Shown here in pieces: positions 41,124 through 50,174 of a stretch of DNA of 64,000 nucleotides. Made by a program: the position numbers and the translations under genes. Below the pieces are notes generated by a model. The model was given only the letters and a program-made list of their open reading frames with translations. It did not search any database and had not been told where the DNA came from. Source of the DNA: Sphingosinicella sp. (GTDB lineage: Bacteria > Pseudomonadota > Alphaproteobacteria > Sphingomonadales > Sphingomonadaceae); contig NZ_JACESP010000010.1 of NCBI RefSeq assembly GCF_013911755.1, forward strand, positions 49,704-113,703, given 5' to 3'. Each line of letters starts with the position of its first letter. Within the stretch, counting starts at the first letter, position 1.

Positions 41124-41732
41124 ATGGCTATGGACATCATCCTGCTTGAACGCGTCGAGAACCTCGGCGGCATCGGCGACGTTGTTTCGGTGAAGCCGGG
41201 CTACGCCCGCAACTTCCTGCTGCCGCGCGGCAAGGCGCTTCGCGCCAACGATGCCAACAAGGCGAAGTTCGAGGCGAACCGCGAACGCATCGAGAAGGAA
41301 AACGCCGAGAAGCGTTCGAGCGCCGAGACGGACTCGAAAAAGCTCAACGGCGCGAAGATCGTGCTGATCCGCGCGGCTTCGGATGCCGGTCACCTTTACG
41401 GCTCCGTCGCCGCGCGCGACATCGCCGAGGCGCTGACCGAGGCGAACGGCATCGCCGTCCACAAGAACCAGGTGGTGCTGAACACGCCGATCAAGGCCCT
41501 CGGCATTCACAAGGTCCGCGTGGCGCTGCACCCGGAAGTCAGCATCGAGATCGAGGCGAACGTCGCCCGTTCGAGCGACGAGGCAGATCTGCAGGCGCAG
41601 GGCGTCGACGTGCTTGCCGACATGTTCGAAAAGGACGTGAGCGGCTTTACCGAAGAGCGCGACCCGAACCTTGAGCCGGGCGAATTCGCCGCTGAGGGTG
41701 AGGCTGAGGCCGAAGGCGAAGCGAACGCCTGA
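41124..41732 (+). CDS. rplI: 50S ribosomal protein L9
   Basis: A 202-residue protein with the L9 N-terminal domain (MAMDIILLERVENLGGIGDV, VKPGYARNFLLPRGKA), a long linker helix, and the C-terminal rRNA-binding domain (LYGSVAARDIAEALTEANGI). Beyond about residue 175 is an extra acidic tail (LEPGEFAAEGEAEAEGEANA), longer than the 149-residue E. coli protein. It is last in the rpsF-rpsR-rplI operon and is followed by a terminator. Confidence 0.98.
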   Translation: MAMDIILLERVENLGGIGDVVSVKPGYARNFLLPRGKALRANDANKAKFEANRERIEKENAEKRSSAETDSKKLNGAKIVLIRAASDAGHLYGSVAARDIAEALTEANGIAVHKNQVVLNTPIKALGIHKVRVALHPEVSIEIEANVARSSDEADLQAQGVDVLADMFEKDVSGFTEERDPNLEPGEFAAEGEAEAEGEANA

Positions 41733-41755
41733 CAACAGGCTTCGTGACAAAAAAG

Positions 41756-41790
41756 GAAGCGGCGCGGGGCAACCTGCGCCGTTTCTTTTT
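41756..41790 (+). terminator. Intrinsic terminator after rplI
   Basis: GAAGCGGCGC pairs with GCGCCGTTTC (one G-T pair) around a ten-base loop and is followed by TTTTT. It closes the ribosomal operon; the convergent DUF938 gene ends just beyond it. Confidence 0.85.
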
Positions 41791-41795
41791 AGGGA

Positions 41796-42410
41796 TCAGT
41801 GCTTTCGGAAGATTAGCGACAGGTTGTTCGCGGGCATTTCCACGAAGCCTTCGAAGCCGAGCCCGTTCGTGCCGGCTTCGGTCCGCACGTCCTCCAGCAT
41901 TCTGAGGCCCCAGCGCGCATCGCGGGATTTGAGGTCGGCATCGAAGGCTTCGTTGCTGGGTGCAGTCGGCGCATCGGCGCGGCGGAACGGCCCGTAGATG
42001 TAAAGAAGGCCGCCCGAAGGGAGGCGCGTGCCGACGCCGCGCATCAGCCCCTCCGTCGCCGCCCACGGACTGATGTGCAGCATGTTGATGCAGACCGCGG
42101 CATCGACGCCTGCCACCGGCCAATCCGCCGCCGCCGCATCGAGCGCGAGCGGAGCGCGCACGTTGGGCAGACCCTCGGCCGCGACCCACGCCGCGATCGA
42201 TTCGCGCGCCTCGGGCGAAGGATCGCTCGGCTGCCAGACGAGACGCGGCCGCGCCCGCGCGAAATGCACGACGTGCTCGCCCGTGCCGCTCGCCAGTTCA
42301 AGGATCAGCCCCGATTCGGGCAGCAGCGGCCCCAGCACCTTCAGAATCGGATCGCGGTTGCGCGCGGTTGCCGGGGCAAAGCGGCGGGCGGCCCGAACGG
42401 GTTCTGACAC
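41796..42410 (-). CDS. DUF938 SAM-dependent methyltransferase-like protein
   Basis: A 204-residue class I methyltransferase-fold protein. RRFAPATARNRDPILKVLGP and the SAM-binding ILELASGTGEHVVHFARARP, with CINMLHISPWAATEGLMRGV, are the DUF938 pattern. Start is the GTG at 42408-42410, which has GGAG seven bases upstream; an ATG at 42464 would add an unlikely arginine-rich leader. The substrate is unknown. Confidence 0.87.
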   Translation of the reverse strand: MSEPVRAARRFAPATARNRDPILKVLGPLLPESGLILELASGTGEHVVHFARARPRLVWQPSDPSPEARESIAAWVAAEGLPNVRAPLALDAAAADWPVAGVDAAVCINMLHISPWAATEGLMRGVGTRLPSGGLLYIYGPFRRADAPTAPSNEAFDADLKSRDARWGLRMLEDVRTEAGTNGLGFEGFVEMPANNLSLIFRKH

Positions 42411-42548
42411 GATGAATCTCCGGATCTTTCGCGATACGATGAACGGAGCGCGGCACGGGTTCAATACGGTCGATCACCCTGCGCGTGGATTGTTATGTTC
42501 GGGCGCCCGGACACAAAACGCCGCCGCGTGACGAAGGGAGAGATCGCC

Positions 42549-43022
42549 ATGTCATCCATTGCCCCCTGCCTCTGGTTCAACGGCAATGCCGAGGAGGCCG
42601 CGAATTTCTACGTGTCGCTGTTCCCGAATTCATCGATCGACGTGATTTCGCGCTACGGCGAGGGCGCGCCCTTCCCTGCCGGAACGCCGCTGCTGATCAG
42701 CTTCACGCTCAGCGGCCGCCCGTTTCAGGCCCTGAACGGCGGGCTGCACTTCACGTTTTCCGAAGCCGTTTCCTTTTCGATCGACTGCGCCGATCAGGCG
42801 GATGTGGACCGCTACTGGGATGCGCTGACAGCAGATGGCGGCGAACCCAGTATGTGCGGCTGGCTGAAAGACCGCTTCGGCGTTTCATGGCAGGTCGTGC
42901 CCCGCACCATTCTCACCATGCAGCAGAACGGCACGGCAGAGCAGGTCGCCCGCATGATGGACGCACTGCTCAAGATGCGGAAGCTGGACGTGGCGACGCT
43001 GGAAGCCGTGTTCAAAGGCTAG
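42549..43022 (+). CDS. PhnB-type VOC superfamily protein
   Basis: A 157-residue protein of the PhnB/3-demethylubiquinone-9 methyltransferase-like VOC family. It starts SSIAPCLWFNGNAEEAANFY and contains SLFPNSSIDVISRYGEGAPF and GWLKDRFGVSWQVVPRTI. The ATG at 42549 follows GGGAGAG. It is a metalloenzyme-fold protein without an assigned reaction. It overlaps the convergent dipeptidase gene by four bases. Confidence 0.88.
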   Translation: MSSIAPCLWFNGNAEEAANFYVSLFPNSSIDVISRYGEGAPFPAGTPLLISFTLSGRPFQALNGGLHFTFSEAVSFSIDCADQADVDRYWDALTADGGEPSMCGWLKDRFGVSWQVVPRTILTMQQNGTAEQVARMMDALLKMRKLDVATLEAVFKG

Positions 43023-44182
43023 CGCGCGGCGTTTTCCTCGGCGAGGCGGAGGACGCGCAGCACGTTGCCGCTCCAGATCTTCTCGATGTCCGCGTCCGAG
43101 AAGCCCTCGGCGCGGAGGCGCTCGGTGACCTTCGGGAGCCCGCCGATATCCTCGAGGCCCTTGACGCCGCCGCCGCCATCCCAGTCCGCGCCGATGCCGA
43201 CATGGTCGACGCCCGCCACCTTGATGATGTGGAGCAGGCTTTTCATGAAGGCTTCGAAATCGGTGTTCTGGATCGGCATCACCGCATCGAGCGCGCGCGT
43301 TTCGCGCGTCAGCTTCTTCTGTTCCTCCGGCGTCATCGTGCCGATGTTTTCGAGCTGGGCGAACAGCGCGTTGCGTTCGGGCGTGAAGTTCATCGGGGCG
43401 AGGAACACCGTGGTGACGCAGATCACGCCGCCCGCCTCGGCAAGCTTGCGAATGCGCGCGTCGTCGAGGTTACGGGGCTGATCGGAGATCGTCTTCGAAC
43501 CTGAATGCGACAGGATCAGCGGCGTCTTTGACAGCGCCAGCATCTGGTCGAACGCCGCGTCAGACGAATGGCTGCCGTCGATCACGATGCCGAGCCGGTT
43601 CATCTCCGCGACCCACTGGCGCCCGAGCGGGCTGAGACCGTTCCACTGCGGCGTGTCGGTCGAAGAATCGGCAAACTGGTTGTTCTTGCCGTGCACCGGC
43701 CCCGCGAGACGCACGCCGAGATCGTAGAAGGTCTTCAGCAGCGAGAGGTCTTCGCCGATGGGATAGGAATTCTCGATGCTGAGCCAGCCGAAGCGCTTGC
43801 CGGCGGCATCCATGCGCTTCGCGTCGGCGGCGGTCGAAATGAGCGCGATGCGATCGGGGAACTTCGCCAGCGTCGCACGGATGAGATCGGCGCGGCCGAG
43901 CGCGAACGCCTTCGCCTTCGCGAAACCTTCCGCCGTCACAGGGCCCTGTTCGGTGTAGATGACGAAAAAGCCGCCATCGAGATCGCCTTCGTCCATGCGA
44001 CCCATGTCGACCTGAACAAGATCGGTGTCGTAGCTGTGCTTGTCGCCGAAGCTCCAGCCCTGGCGCGCGAAGTGCATCGGCGTATCGAGGTGGGTATCGA
44101 GCGTGAGCGTGCGCTGGTGGAGCGTTTCGGCGTTGGCCGGAAATGCGGCGGCGAGCAGGATAGAGGCAAGAACACGCTTCAT
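43019..44182 (-). CDS. Exported M19 membrane-type dipeptidase
   Basis: A 387-residue zinc dipeptidase with a signal peptide (MKRVLASILLAAAFPANA). Zinc ligands are His and Asp in LTLDTHLDTPMHFARQG, plus later His residues in IVIDGSHSSDAAFDQM and PLILSHSGSK, and the GVDHVGIGADWDGGGGVKGL motif. M19 enzymes cut dipeptides, often with a D-residue at the C-terminal position, which suits the D-Glu cluster. A hairpin in the 162-base gap separates it from the permease gene, so it may have its own promoter. Confidence 0.92.
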   Translation of the reverse strand: MKRVLASILLAAAFPANAETLHQRTLTLDTHLDTPMHFARQGWSFGDKHSYDTDLVQVDMGRMDEGDLDGGFFVIYTEQGPVTAEGFAKAKAFALGRADLIRATLAKFPDRIALISTAADAKRMDAAGKRFGWLSIENSYPIGEDLSLLKTFYDLGVRLAGPVHGKNNQFADSSTDTPQWNGLSPLGRQWVAEMNRLGIVIDGSHSSDAAFDQMLALSKTPLILSHSGSKTISDQPRNLDDARIRKLAEAGGVICVTTVFLAPMNFTPERNALFAQLENIGTMTPEEQKKLTRETRALDAVMPIQNTDFEAFMKSLLHIIKVAGVDHVGIGADWDGGGGVKGLEDIGGLPKVTERLRAEGFSDADIEKIWSGNVLRVLRLAEENAAR

Positions 44183-44216
44183 TTCAAATCTCCCTTTTCA
44201 TCATCGCGAAAGGCTT

Positions 44217-44260
44217 GCCGGTCGATCGGATCCGAAAAACATCGTCCCGGATCGACCGGC
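44217..44260. other. Inverted repeat between permease and dipeptidase genes
   Basis: GCCGGTCGATC (44217-44227) is perfectly complementary to GATCGACCGGC (44250-44260). No T-run follows. It sits in the intergenic gap, as a terminator-like or mRNA-stability stem. Confidence 0.5.
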
Positions 44261-44344
44261 GCACGCTCGCCGAGTTTCAAAGCCCGAGGCCCTGGGACAG
44301 CGACGGGTTATCGCTCCTGGCGATCGCGATGGATATGGTATTTC

Positions 44345-45463
44345 TTACGCTGGCGTCGCCCGGCTCCTGACGATCTTTGCAACGCCGAGCGTGAGCAGCG
44401 GCACGACGAACACCGCGAGCATGATGTAACCGAATGCGCCGTAACCCGACGCTATGAGATCGATAAGGCCGACCCGTGCGGCGACGAAGCCGCAGACGAG
44501 CAGAACCGCCGCCGAAACCCCAAGACGGGCAAGCGGCGTAAAGCGCTTGCCGCGCGTTTCCGCGACACCGGCAATGCGCTCGTTGAGCGAGGTGATGATG
44601 CCCACGCCCGTTTCAAGCAGCGCGCAGAAGATCATCAGCTGAAAAACGATCTGAAGCCATGGCGCTTCCATCCGGCGCAGCAGGAAATCGGACGGCAACG
44701 CGACATTCGCGATTTCCGGATAGAACGCGACCATGCAGAGGAAGAAGACGATCGCCGGAATCATCGCGAGCGGACCGGCGACGACCCCCGCGATCACCGC
44801 ATCGCGCGGCCGTGTGAAGTTCGTCACGAACGAAAGCACGGCAATCGCGCCGACCACGTTGTAGCTGGCGTACGTCAGGCCGCCCATGACCCAGCCTGTT
44901 GTGGGAACATCGAGCGCCAGAGACGGCGCGATCCTGTCTCCGAACGTCGACAGCGCGAGTATGAGGAACACCGCGTAGGTCAAATAGATGAAGCTCGAGG
45001 CGTATTTGAAGACGTGCTCCACGCCCGCATTGCCGAAACTTGCCGTCGCGGCGATCGCGAAGACGAGGAAGAGCGTGCCGACAATCTGCGGCAGGCCGAA
45101 CACCTCCGCGCCGATCGTGCCCGCCGCCGCCGCAACGACGGCCAGAATGAGCACCAGCAATGCCAGATAGGCGATTTCGAAAACCACCCAGCCCGGACCG
45201 AGCAAGCCCTTGAAGAAGTCGCGGTAGTTGTAGAGCGAAAATCGATACGAAAACAGGAACGTCACCGCGCACACCGCGCTCCAGACGAGCATGGCAAGCA
45301 GGATGCCCATCAGCCCGCCGAAGGGACCGCTGCCGAGAAAGAATTCGGCAAGCTCGCGGCCCGTCGCATAGCCGCCGCCGATGACGACGCCCTTGAAGAT
45401 GAGGCCCGGTAGCAGGAAACGCTGGAACCACGACGGCTGTGTGGTTGTCGTGGTTGTCATCAA
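44345..45463 (-). CDS. YkvI-type membrane transporter
   Basis: A 372-residue inner-membrane protein with about ten membrane segments, including FLLPGLIFKGVVIGGGYATG at the start, VWSAVCAVTFLFSYRFSLYN and LIDLIASGYGAFGYIMLAVF near the end. The GGGYATGRELAEFFLGSGPF stretch fits the YkvI group of the amino acid-polyamine-organocation superfamily. In this gene order it probably imports the amino acid or peptide product of the dipeptidases. The substrate is not proven. Confidence 0.8.
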   Translation of the reverse strand: MMTTTTTTQPSWFQRFLLPGLIFKGVVIGGGYATGRELAEFFLGSGPFGGLMGILLAMLVWSAVCAVTFLFSYRFSLYNYRDFFKGLLGPGWVVFEIAYLALLVLILAVVAAAAGTIGAEVFGLPQIVGTLFLVFAIAATASFGNAGVEHVFKYASSFIYLTYAVFLILALSTFGDRIAPSLALDVPTTGWVMGGLTYASYNVVGAIAVLSFVTNFTRPRDAVIAGVVAGPLAMIPAIVFFLCMVAFYPEIANVALPSDFLLRRMEAPWLQIVFQLMIFCALLETGVGIITSLNERIAGVAETRGKRFTPLARLGVSAAVLLVCGFVAARVGLIDLIASGYGAFGYIMLAVFVVPLLTLGVAKIVRSRATPA

Positions 45464-45465
45464 TA

Positions 45466-46506
45466 TTATCCCAGGCAGTTGTCGACGAGTTTCTGGAAAG
45501 CGGCACCGCCGCGGATCGGGTCCGCAACCGGGAGGCCGAGGCGCTTGCTTTCCGCTTCCATAAGAGCTTCGGCCGCCGCGGCGTCCATGCCGCTGGTGTT
45601 GAATGCGATGCCCGCGCAGCGGATCGCCGGGTTGGTGCGGCGGCCCAGCAGCAGGTTGAGTTCGATCGTCTCTTCAAGGCTCGGGATCGTATAGCCCGGC
45701 GCCCCGAGGATCTCCGCACGCCCCGGCTGGTGGCACACGACGATCACGTCGGGCTGGCTCCCGTGCAGAAGGCCGAGCGACACCGCAGCATAAGCCGGGT
45801 GGAACAGCGAACCCTGCCCTTCGATCACGTCCCAATGATCAGGCGCTGCGTCCGGGCTCAGCACCTCGGCGGCGCCCGCCTCGAAATCAGAGACCACGGC
45901 ATCCATCGGAATGCCGCCGCCCGCGATCATGATACCGGTCTGCCCGGTGGCGCGGAAATCGGCGTCCACGCCGCGTTCCGCAAACGCGTTTGCGAGTGAC
46001 AGCGCCGTGTATTTCTTGCCGAGCGCGCAGTCCGTTCCCACCGTCAGCAGGCGCTTGCCCGTCCGCTTGCGACCGGTGCCCACCGGCAGACCCGCCGGCG
46101 GGACGCGCACGTCGATCAGGCGCCGGCCGTGCTTCGCGGCCGCCTCGGCAAGCTCGGGGACATCCCCGAGCCGGACGTGCATGCCGCTGACGAGATCAAG
46201 GCCGGCTTCGAGCGCTTCCACGAGCGCAGGCACCCACGACGGCGCAATGCCGCCGCCGCCGGGTGCAACCCCGATCACCATCGACCGCGCGCCCCGCGCA
46301 TAGCCCTCCGCAGGCGTCATCTCGGCCAGACCCGCCGTCACTGTCCCCGCCGCAAGCCGGTACTCCCCCACGCACTTGTCGCCCGCCCAGTCGCGAAGAC
46401 CGAACGCCGTCTTTGCATAACCACTTTCTACAATGTCCCCCAGAAACAGCAAATACGGGGTCGGAAGCCGAAGCTGGGCATTACCGGGGAAAGACGACAT
46501 GTGCAT
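45466..46506 (-). CDS. dgcN: DUF1611 protein, probable D-glutamate N-acetyltransferase DgcN
   Basis: A 346-residue DUF1611 protein. LPTPYLLFLGDIVESGYAKT at the start, a P-loop-like LLTVGTDCALGKKYTALSLA near the middle, and GQGSLFHPAYAAVSLGLLHG are its landmarks. DgcN proteins N-acetylate D-glutamate and work with DgcA, which then racemises N-acetyl-D-Glu; both are in this cluster. The ATG at 46506 or 46500 is the likely start; an upstream in-frame ATG at 46566 is disfavoured. It lies 2 bases before the permease gene. Confidence 0.82.
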   Translation of the reverse strand: MHMSSFPGNAQLRLPTPYLLFLGDIVESGYAKTAFGLRDWAGDKCVGEYRLAAGTVTAGLAEMTPAEGYARGARSMVIGVAPGGGGIAPSWVPALVEALEAGLDLVSGMHVRLGDVPELAEAAAKHGRRLIDVRVPPAGLPVGTGRKRTGKRLLTVGTDCALGKKYTALSLANAFAERGVDADFRATGQTGIMIAGGGIPMDAVVSDFEAGAAEVLSPDAAPDHWDVIEGQGSLFHPAYAAVSLGLLHGSQPDVIVVCHQPGRAEILGAPGYTIPSLEETIELNLLLGRRTNPAIRCAGIAFNTSGMDAAAAEALMEAESKRLGLPVADPIRGGAAFQKLVDNCLG

Positions 46507-46620
46507 GGGGACCAGTCTGTTCTCTTGGCTAGAATGAAAGATCGAGTGCGGCCGTGTGCGCCGCACCGTGAATACAAGTTACCATCGTTCGATCCTGCCC
46601 CCTGTTTTACCGCCCGGACT

Positions 46621-47769
46621 TCATGCCCAGGTCGCACCCAACAGCCGCCTGAAATTCCCCCCCAGGATGGCTGTGATGTTCTCGTTCGAATATTTGCGGC
46701 GGATGAGTTCCTCGACGAGGTCGTAGGTCTTCATCGGGTGATCGAAGCCGTCGGTGTCGATCTTGTCGCGGAACGCGTAGCTCGACTTGTAGCCCGCCTT
46801 CAGCATCTTGTACTGATCGGCGGGCATGTCGTCGTAGCCGTTGAGATCGGCATCCGAACCGATGCCGACGTGATCGACGCCGATCAGCTTCACGACATGA
46901 TCGATGTGATCGACCACGTTCGCGATCGTCGTCGGCTCCTTTTCGCTGACGAACATGCGCACGCCCGTGATGCCCATCACGCCGCCCTTCGCGCCGAGCG
47001 CCTTGATCGCCTCGTCGGTCTTGACGCGCGGGTGGTTGACGAGCGCGCGGCAGTTGCTGTGCGTAATCGCGATGGGTTTGGGCGAAATGGCGATGGCGTC
47101 GAGCGTCGTGCGGTCGCCGCAGTGCGAGACGTCGACCAGCATCCCGACCTTGTTCATCGCCTCGATGATCGCCGCGCCGAAATCGGTGACGCCGCCATCG
47201 ACGCGCTCGGTGCTGCCCGAGCCGAGGAGGTTCTGGCTGTTGTAGGTGAGCTGCGAGCAGCGCTGGCCGATCTCGTAGAACGCCTTTACGTCTTCCACCT
47301 TGCGGAAGTGCTCGGAATTCTGGACGCCCATGATGACGGCGCACTTGCCTTCACGCTTGGCGCGGTCGAGATCCTCGGCCTTGCCGACGAGCGAGAACAC
47401 GTGCGCGTTGCGACCGGCAAAGCCTTGCCACGCGGCGAACCAGCCCAGCGTTTCGGCATAGGCATCCGGGCCGCCCACGCCGACGGCATTGTGGAAGCCG
47501 GTGATGCCGCTCGCGCGGAAATCGGCGGCGTCCTTCTCGCTGAGCGGGTTTGCGTAATATTCAGACCGGAAATCGATCTTCAGCGGCGCGAGCATATCGA
47601 TGACAAGCGATTGCTTGACGAGATCGACAGCGCGCTTCGAATAGGCCTTCGTTGCCGCGGCGTGGGCGCGGAACATGCCCGTATTGATCATCGGAAAACC
47701 CGTCACGGTAGCTGCTGCAACCGCGCCGCCGATCAGCTGACGCCGTGAAACTCCGGGCAACGTAGCCAT
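46621..47769 (-). CDS. Tat-exported M19 dipeptidase
   Basis: A 382-residue zinc dipeptidase with a twin-arginine signal (SRRQLIGGAVAAATVTGFPM), so it folds before export. Metal-binding stretches are VIDMLAPLKIDFRSEYY and VDVSHCGDRTTLDAIAISPK, PIAITHSNCRALVNHPR, GVDHVGIGSDADLNGYDDMP. It is a divergent paralogue of the M19 protein at 43-44 kb. Its own promoter region, with operator-like repeats, lies just upstream. Confidence 0.92.
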   Translation of the reverse strand: MATLPGVSRRQLIGGAVAAATVTGFPMINTGMFRAHAAATKAYSKRAVDLVKQSLVIDMLAPLKIDFRSEYYANPLSEKDAADFRASGITGFHNAVGVGGPDAYAETLGWFAAWQGFAGRNAHVFSLVGKAEDLDRAKREGKCAVIMGVQNSEHFRKVEDVKAFYEIGQRCSQLTYNSQNLLGSGSTERVDGGVTDFGAAIIEAMNKVGMLVDVSHCGDRTTLDAIAISPKPIAITHSNCRALVNHPRVKTDEAIKALGAKGGVMGITGVRMFVSEKEPTTIANVVDHIDHVVKLIGVDHVGIGSDADLNGYDDMPADQYKMLKAGYKSSYAFRDKIDTDGFDHPMKTYDLVEELIRRKYSNENITAILGGNFRRLLGATWA

Positions 47770-47796
47770 CGCTTCTCTCCCCTACCTGATGATTAT

Positions 47797-47840
47797 CCTG
47801 ATCAGGATTAGTAGTCCTGATCGGAAAATTGTCAATCAGG
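47797..47840 (-). promoter_or_regulatory. Promoter and operator-like repeats of the dipeptidase unit
   Basis: On the minus strand a TTGACA -35 (47830-47835) is spaced 17 bases from ACTAAT (47807-47812). Overlapping it are CCTGAT-N13-ATCAGG (47816-47840) and the palindrome CCTGATCAGG (47797-47806). The core AATTGTCAA (47827-47835) also occurs at 52286-52294 before the S12 hydrolase gene. Confidence 0.6.
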
Positions 47841-47853
47841 GATCACGCCGCCG

Positions 47854-49137
47854 TCACTGGACGGGCTTGGCGACAGCGCCGCCCTTCATCACGAATGCGG
47901 TGGTTTCCAGCGCCCTGATGTTGGTGAGCGGATCGCCCTTCACAGCGACGATATCCGCCGCCTTGCCAGGCGCGAGCGTGCCGATTTCGTTCGACAACCC
48001 GGCATGATCTGCAGCCCACACCGTTGCTGCACGGATCGTTTCCAGCGGGGTCATCCCCGCCTCCACCATCAGCGCGAATTCCTGCGCATTGTCGCCGTGG
48101 GCGGAGACGCCGGAATCGGTGCCGAACGCGATCTTCACGCCCGCCTTGTGCGCGCGCCGCAGCGCATCGACCATCAGCGGCCCGACCTGACGCGCCTTGG
48201 CGCGCACCGGCGCGGGCATCCACTCCGCCGTCTCGGCGCGCTTCTTCACCGTGTCGCCGGCGAGCAGCGTCGGCACGAGATAGCTGCCCTTCGCCTTGAA
48301 GAGCTTGATGGATTCAGCGTCAAGGTAGGTGCCGTGCTCGATCGAATCGACACCAGCGCGAAGCGCGGCATTGACCCCGTCCGTGCCGTGCGCGTGCGCC
48401 GCCACCTTGCGGCCGAGCCGGTGCGCGGTTTCCACGAGCGAAGTGAGTTCCGCGTCGCTCATCTGCTGGCCGAGACCGGCGGCAGTGTTCGACATCACGC
48501 CGCCCGTGGACGCCGTCTTGATGACATCGGCGCCGCTCTGAATCGCCTGGCGCACCGCGCGCGCACAGTCGTCCGCGCCCGAGCACAAGGTCGGCGAGCG
48601 GTAGAGATCGAGGATTTCCTGGCGGTAGCCGTGAATGTCGCCGTGGCCGCCGTGTGCCGCCACGCCGCCCGCCGCGATGATGCGCGGCCCTTCGACCTTG
48701 CCCGCCGCGATGGCGTTGCGGAGGCCGTAGATGGCCTGCGGCTCGCCGCCGAGATCGATCACGGTCGTGAACCCGGCGCGCAGCGTGCGTCCGGCGAAGA
48801 CGACACCGTCGAACGCCGAATCCGTCGCCGATTTGCTGAGCGCCTCGCTACGCTCGTTCGGATTGGATTCGCCCGTGATGTGGACGTGGCTGTCGATGAA
48901 GCCCGGCATCACGAAGGCGTCGCGCAGATCGACGACCTTGCCCTCGCCCACATAGCCGTCGCGAATTTCGGCGATGCGGCCGTCCTTGACGACGATGGTT
49001 TTCGCCGTCTCGACCCGGCCGGTGCCCGGGTCTGCAAGCAGGCGGCCAGCCTGAATATAGGTGGCAGGGCTATCGGCCGCGGCCAGTGCCGGCGCCGTCG
49101 CGGCTGCAAGCAGCAGCCCGCAAAGAACAGACTTCAT
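47854..49137 (-). CDS. Exported amidohydrolase (metallo-dependent hydrolase)
   Basis: A 427-residue amidohydrolase-superfamily enzyme with a signal peptide (MKSVLCGLLLAAATAPALA). The metal-binding motifs are VMPGFIDSHVHITGESNPNE, VAAHAHGTDGVNAALRAGVD, SIEHGTYLD and IAFGTDSGVSAHGDNA. It is most like imidazolonepropionase-related and Xaa-Pro dipeptidase-type amidohydrolases, which in other bacteria cut dipeptides. It lies 26 bases after dgcA. A start at the ATG 49135-49137 has a good GAGGGGGA site. Confidence 0.9.
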   Translation of the reverse strand: MKSVLCGLLLAAATAPALAAADSPATYIQAGRLLADPGTGRVETAKTIVVKDGRIAEIRDGYVGEGKVVDLRDAFVMPGFIDSHVHITGESNPNERSEALSKSATDSAFDGVVFAGRTLRAGFTTVIDLGGEPQAIYGLRNAIAAGKVEGPRIIAAGGVAAHGGHGDIHGYRQEILDLYRSPTLCSGADDCARAVRQAIQSGADVIKTASTGGVMSNTAAGLGQQMSDAELTSLVETAHRLGRKVAAHAHGTDGVNAALRAGVDSIEHGTYLDAESIKLFKAKGSYLVPTLLAGDTVKKRAETAEWMPAPVRAKARQVGPLMVDALRRAHKAGVKIAFGTDSGVSAHGDNAQEFALMVEAGMTPLETIRAATVWAADHAGLSNEIGTLAPGKAADIVAVKGDPLTNIRALETTAFVMKGGAVAKPVQ

Positions 49138-49163
49138 GATCTTCCCCCTCAAATAGGCTTCGT

Positions 49164-50174
49164 TCAGGCGTCCCGGCCCCAGACGTTGTCGGGACAGCGC
49201 ACATATCCATCCTCGTAAACGATGCTGGGTTCGCGATCCTTCGCAAGGAAGATCGGTCCGTCGAGATCGACGACATCGCAAAGCTGGCCGACGACGTAGG
49301 CGGGCGCCATCGCGAGGCTGGTGCTCACCATGTTGCCGACCATGACGCCGAGCCCGAGTTCGCGGGCCTTGCGCGCCATCGCCAGCCCTTCGGTAAGCCC
49401 GCCGCACTTGTCGAGCTTGATGTTGACGACATTGAAGCGCCCGACGAGGCCGGGAACGTCGGCGAGCGTCAGCACGCTCTCATCCGCAGCAATCGGGATG
49501 GGACACGAGAAGCCGTCGAGGTCGGCTTCGGCACCGCGACGAAGCGGCTGTTCGAGCAGCTTCACATCAGCCTCGACGAGCACCTCGACGAGCGCCGGAA
49601 GATCGGCAATGCCGTAGCCCTGGTTGGCATCGACGCCGATCCAGCAATCGGGCCGCGCCGCACGCACGGCGCGAACGCGGGCGATATCGTCTTCAAGATC
49701 GCCGGTGAGCTTCAGTTTCAGGGCACGTGCCTGCGCGTATCCGACCGTGGCGCCCTCCGCCATCACTTCGGGCGAATCCGCGCCCAGCGTCATGGTGGTG
49801 AGCAGCGGACGCGAGGTTTCGAACCCCGCAATGTCCCACACGCTGCGCCCGGTCTGCTTGGCTTCGAGTTCCCAGAACGCGCAGTCGAGCGCGTTGCGCG
49901 CGCCGCCTGCGGGCATCAGCGTCTGGAGACCGGCGCGGTCGATGCCGCGCTCGATCTCCGGACGTACAGCTTCGATGGCCTGAAGCATCTCAGGCACATT
50001 ATCACCCAGATAATAGACGCCGGAAGCCTCTCCCCGCCCCGAATGGACGCCGTCGGAAAGCGTGACGACGACCAGATCGGAGTGGGTGAAGACGTGCCCC
50101 GAAATCCTGAACGGCTTCGCCAGGGGCAGGGACTCGACAGCAACTTCAAGAGAGAGCTTTCCGGCAACCGACAT
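49164..50174 (-). CDS. dgcA: Enolase-superfamily N-acetyl-D-glutamate racemase / dipeptide epimerase DgcA
   Basis: A 336-residue member of the enolase superfamily, muconate-lactonising subgroup. Catalytic residues are the Lys of ARALKLKLTG, metal ligands in WIGVDANQGYGI (Asp), LLEQPLRRGAE (Glu) and IPIAADESVL (Asp), and the second Lys in VVNIKLDKCGGL. The fit is to L-Ala-D/L-Glu epimerases and DgcA. With DgcN next door, racemisation of N-acetyl-D-glutamate is the most likely reaction; L-Ala-D-Glu epimerisation is the alternative. Its ATG overlaps the stop of the S12 hydrolase gene (TAATG), so they are coupled. Confidence 0.88.
   Translation of the reverse strand: MSVAGKLSLEVAVESLPLAKPFRISGHVFTHSDLVVVTLSDGVHSGRGEASGVYYLGDNVPEMLQAIEAVRPEIERGIDRAGLQTLMPAGGARNALDCAFWELEAKQTGRSVWDIAGFETSRPLLTTMTLGADSPEVMAEGATVGYAQARALKLKLTGDLEDDIARVRAVRAARPDCWIGVDANQGYGIADLPALVEVLVEADVKLLEQPLRRGAEADLDGFSCPIPIAADESVLTLADVPGLVGRFNVVNIKLDKCGGLTEGLAMARKARELGLGVMVGNMVSTSLAMAPAYVVGQLCDVVDLDGPIFLAKDREPSIVYEDGYVRCPDNVWGRDA

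Noticed and set aside
43568-45412. A 614-codon plus-strand open frame opposite the dipeptidase and permease genes
   Set aside because: It is antisense to two clearly recognised proteins and is full of Arg/His/Asp runs, as expected of an antisense frame in GC-rich DNA.
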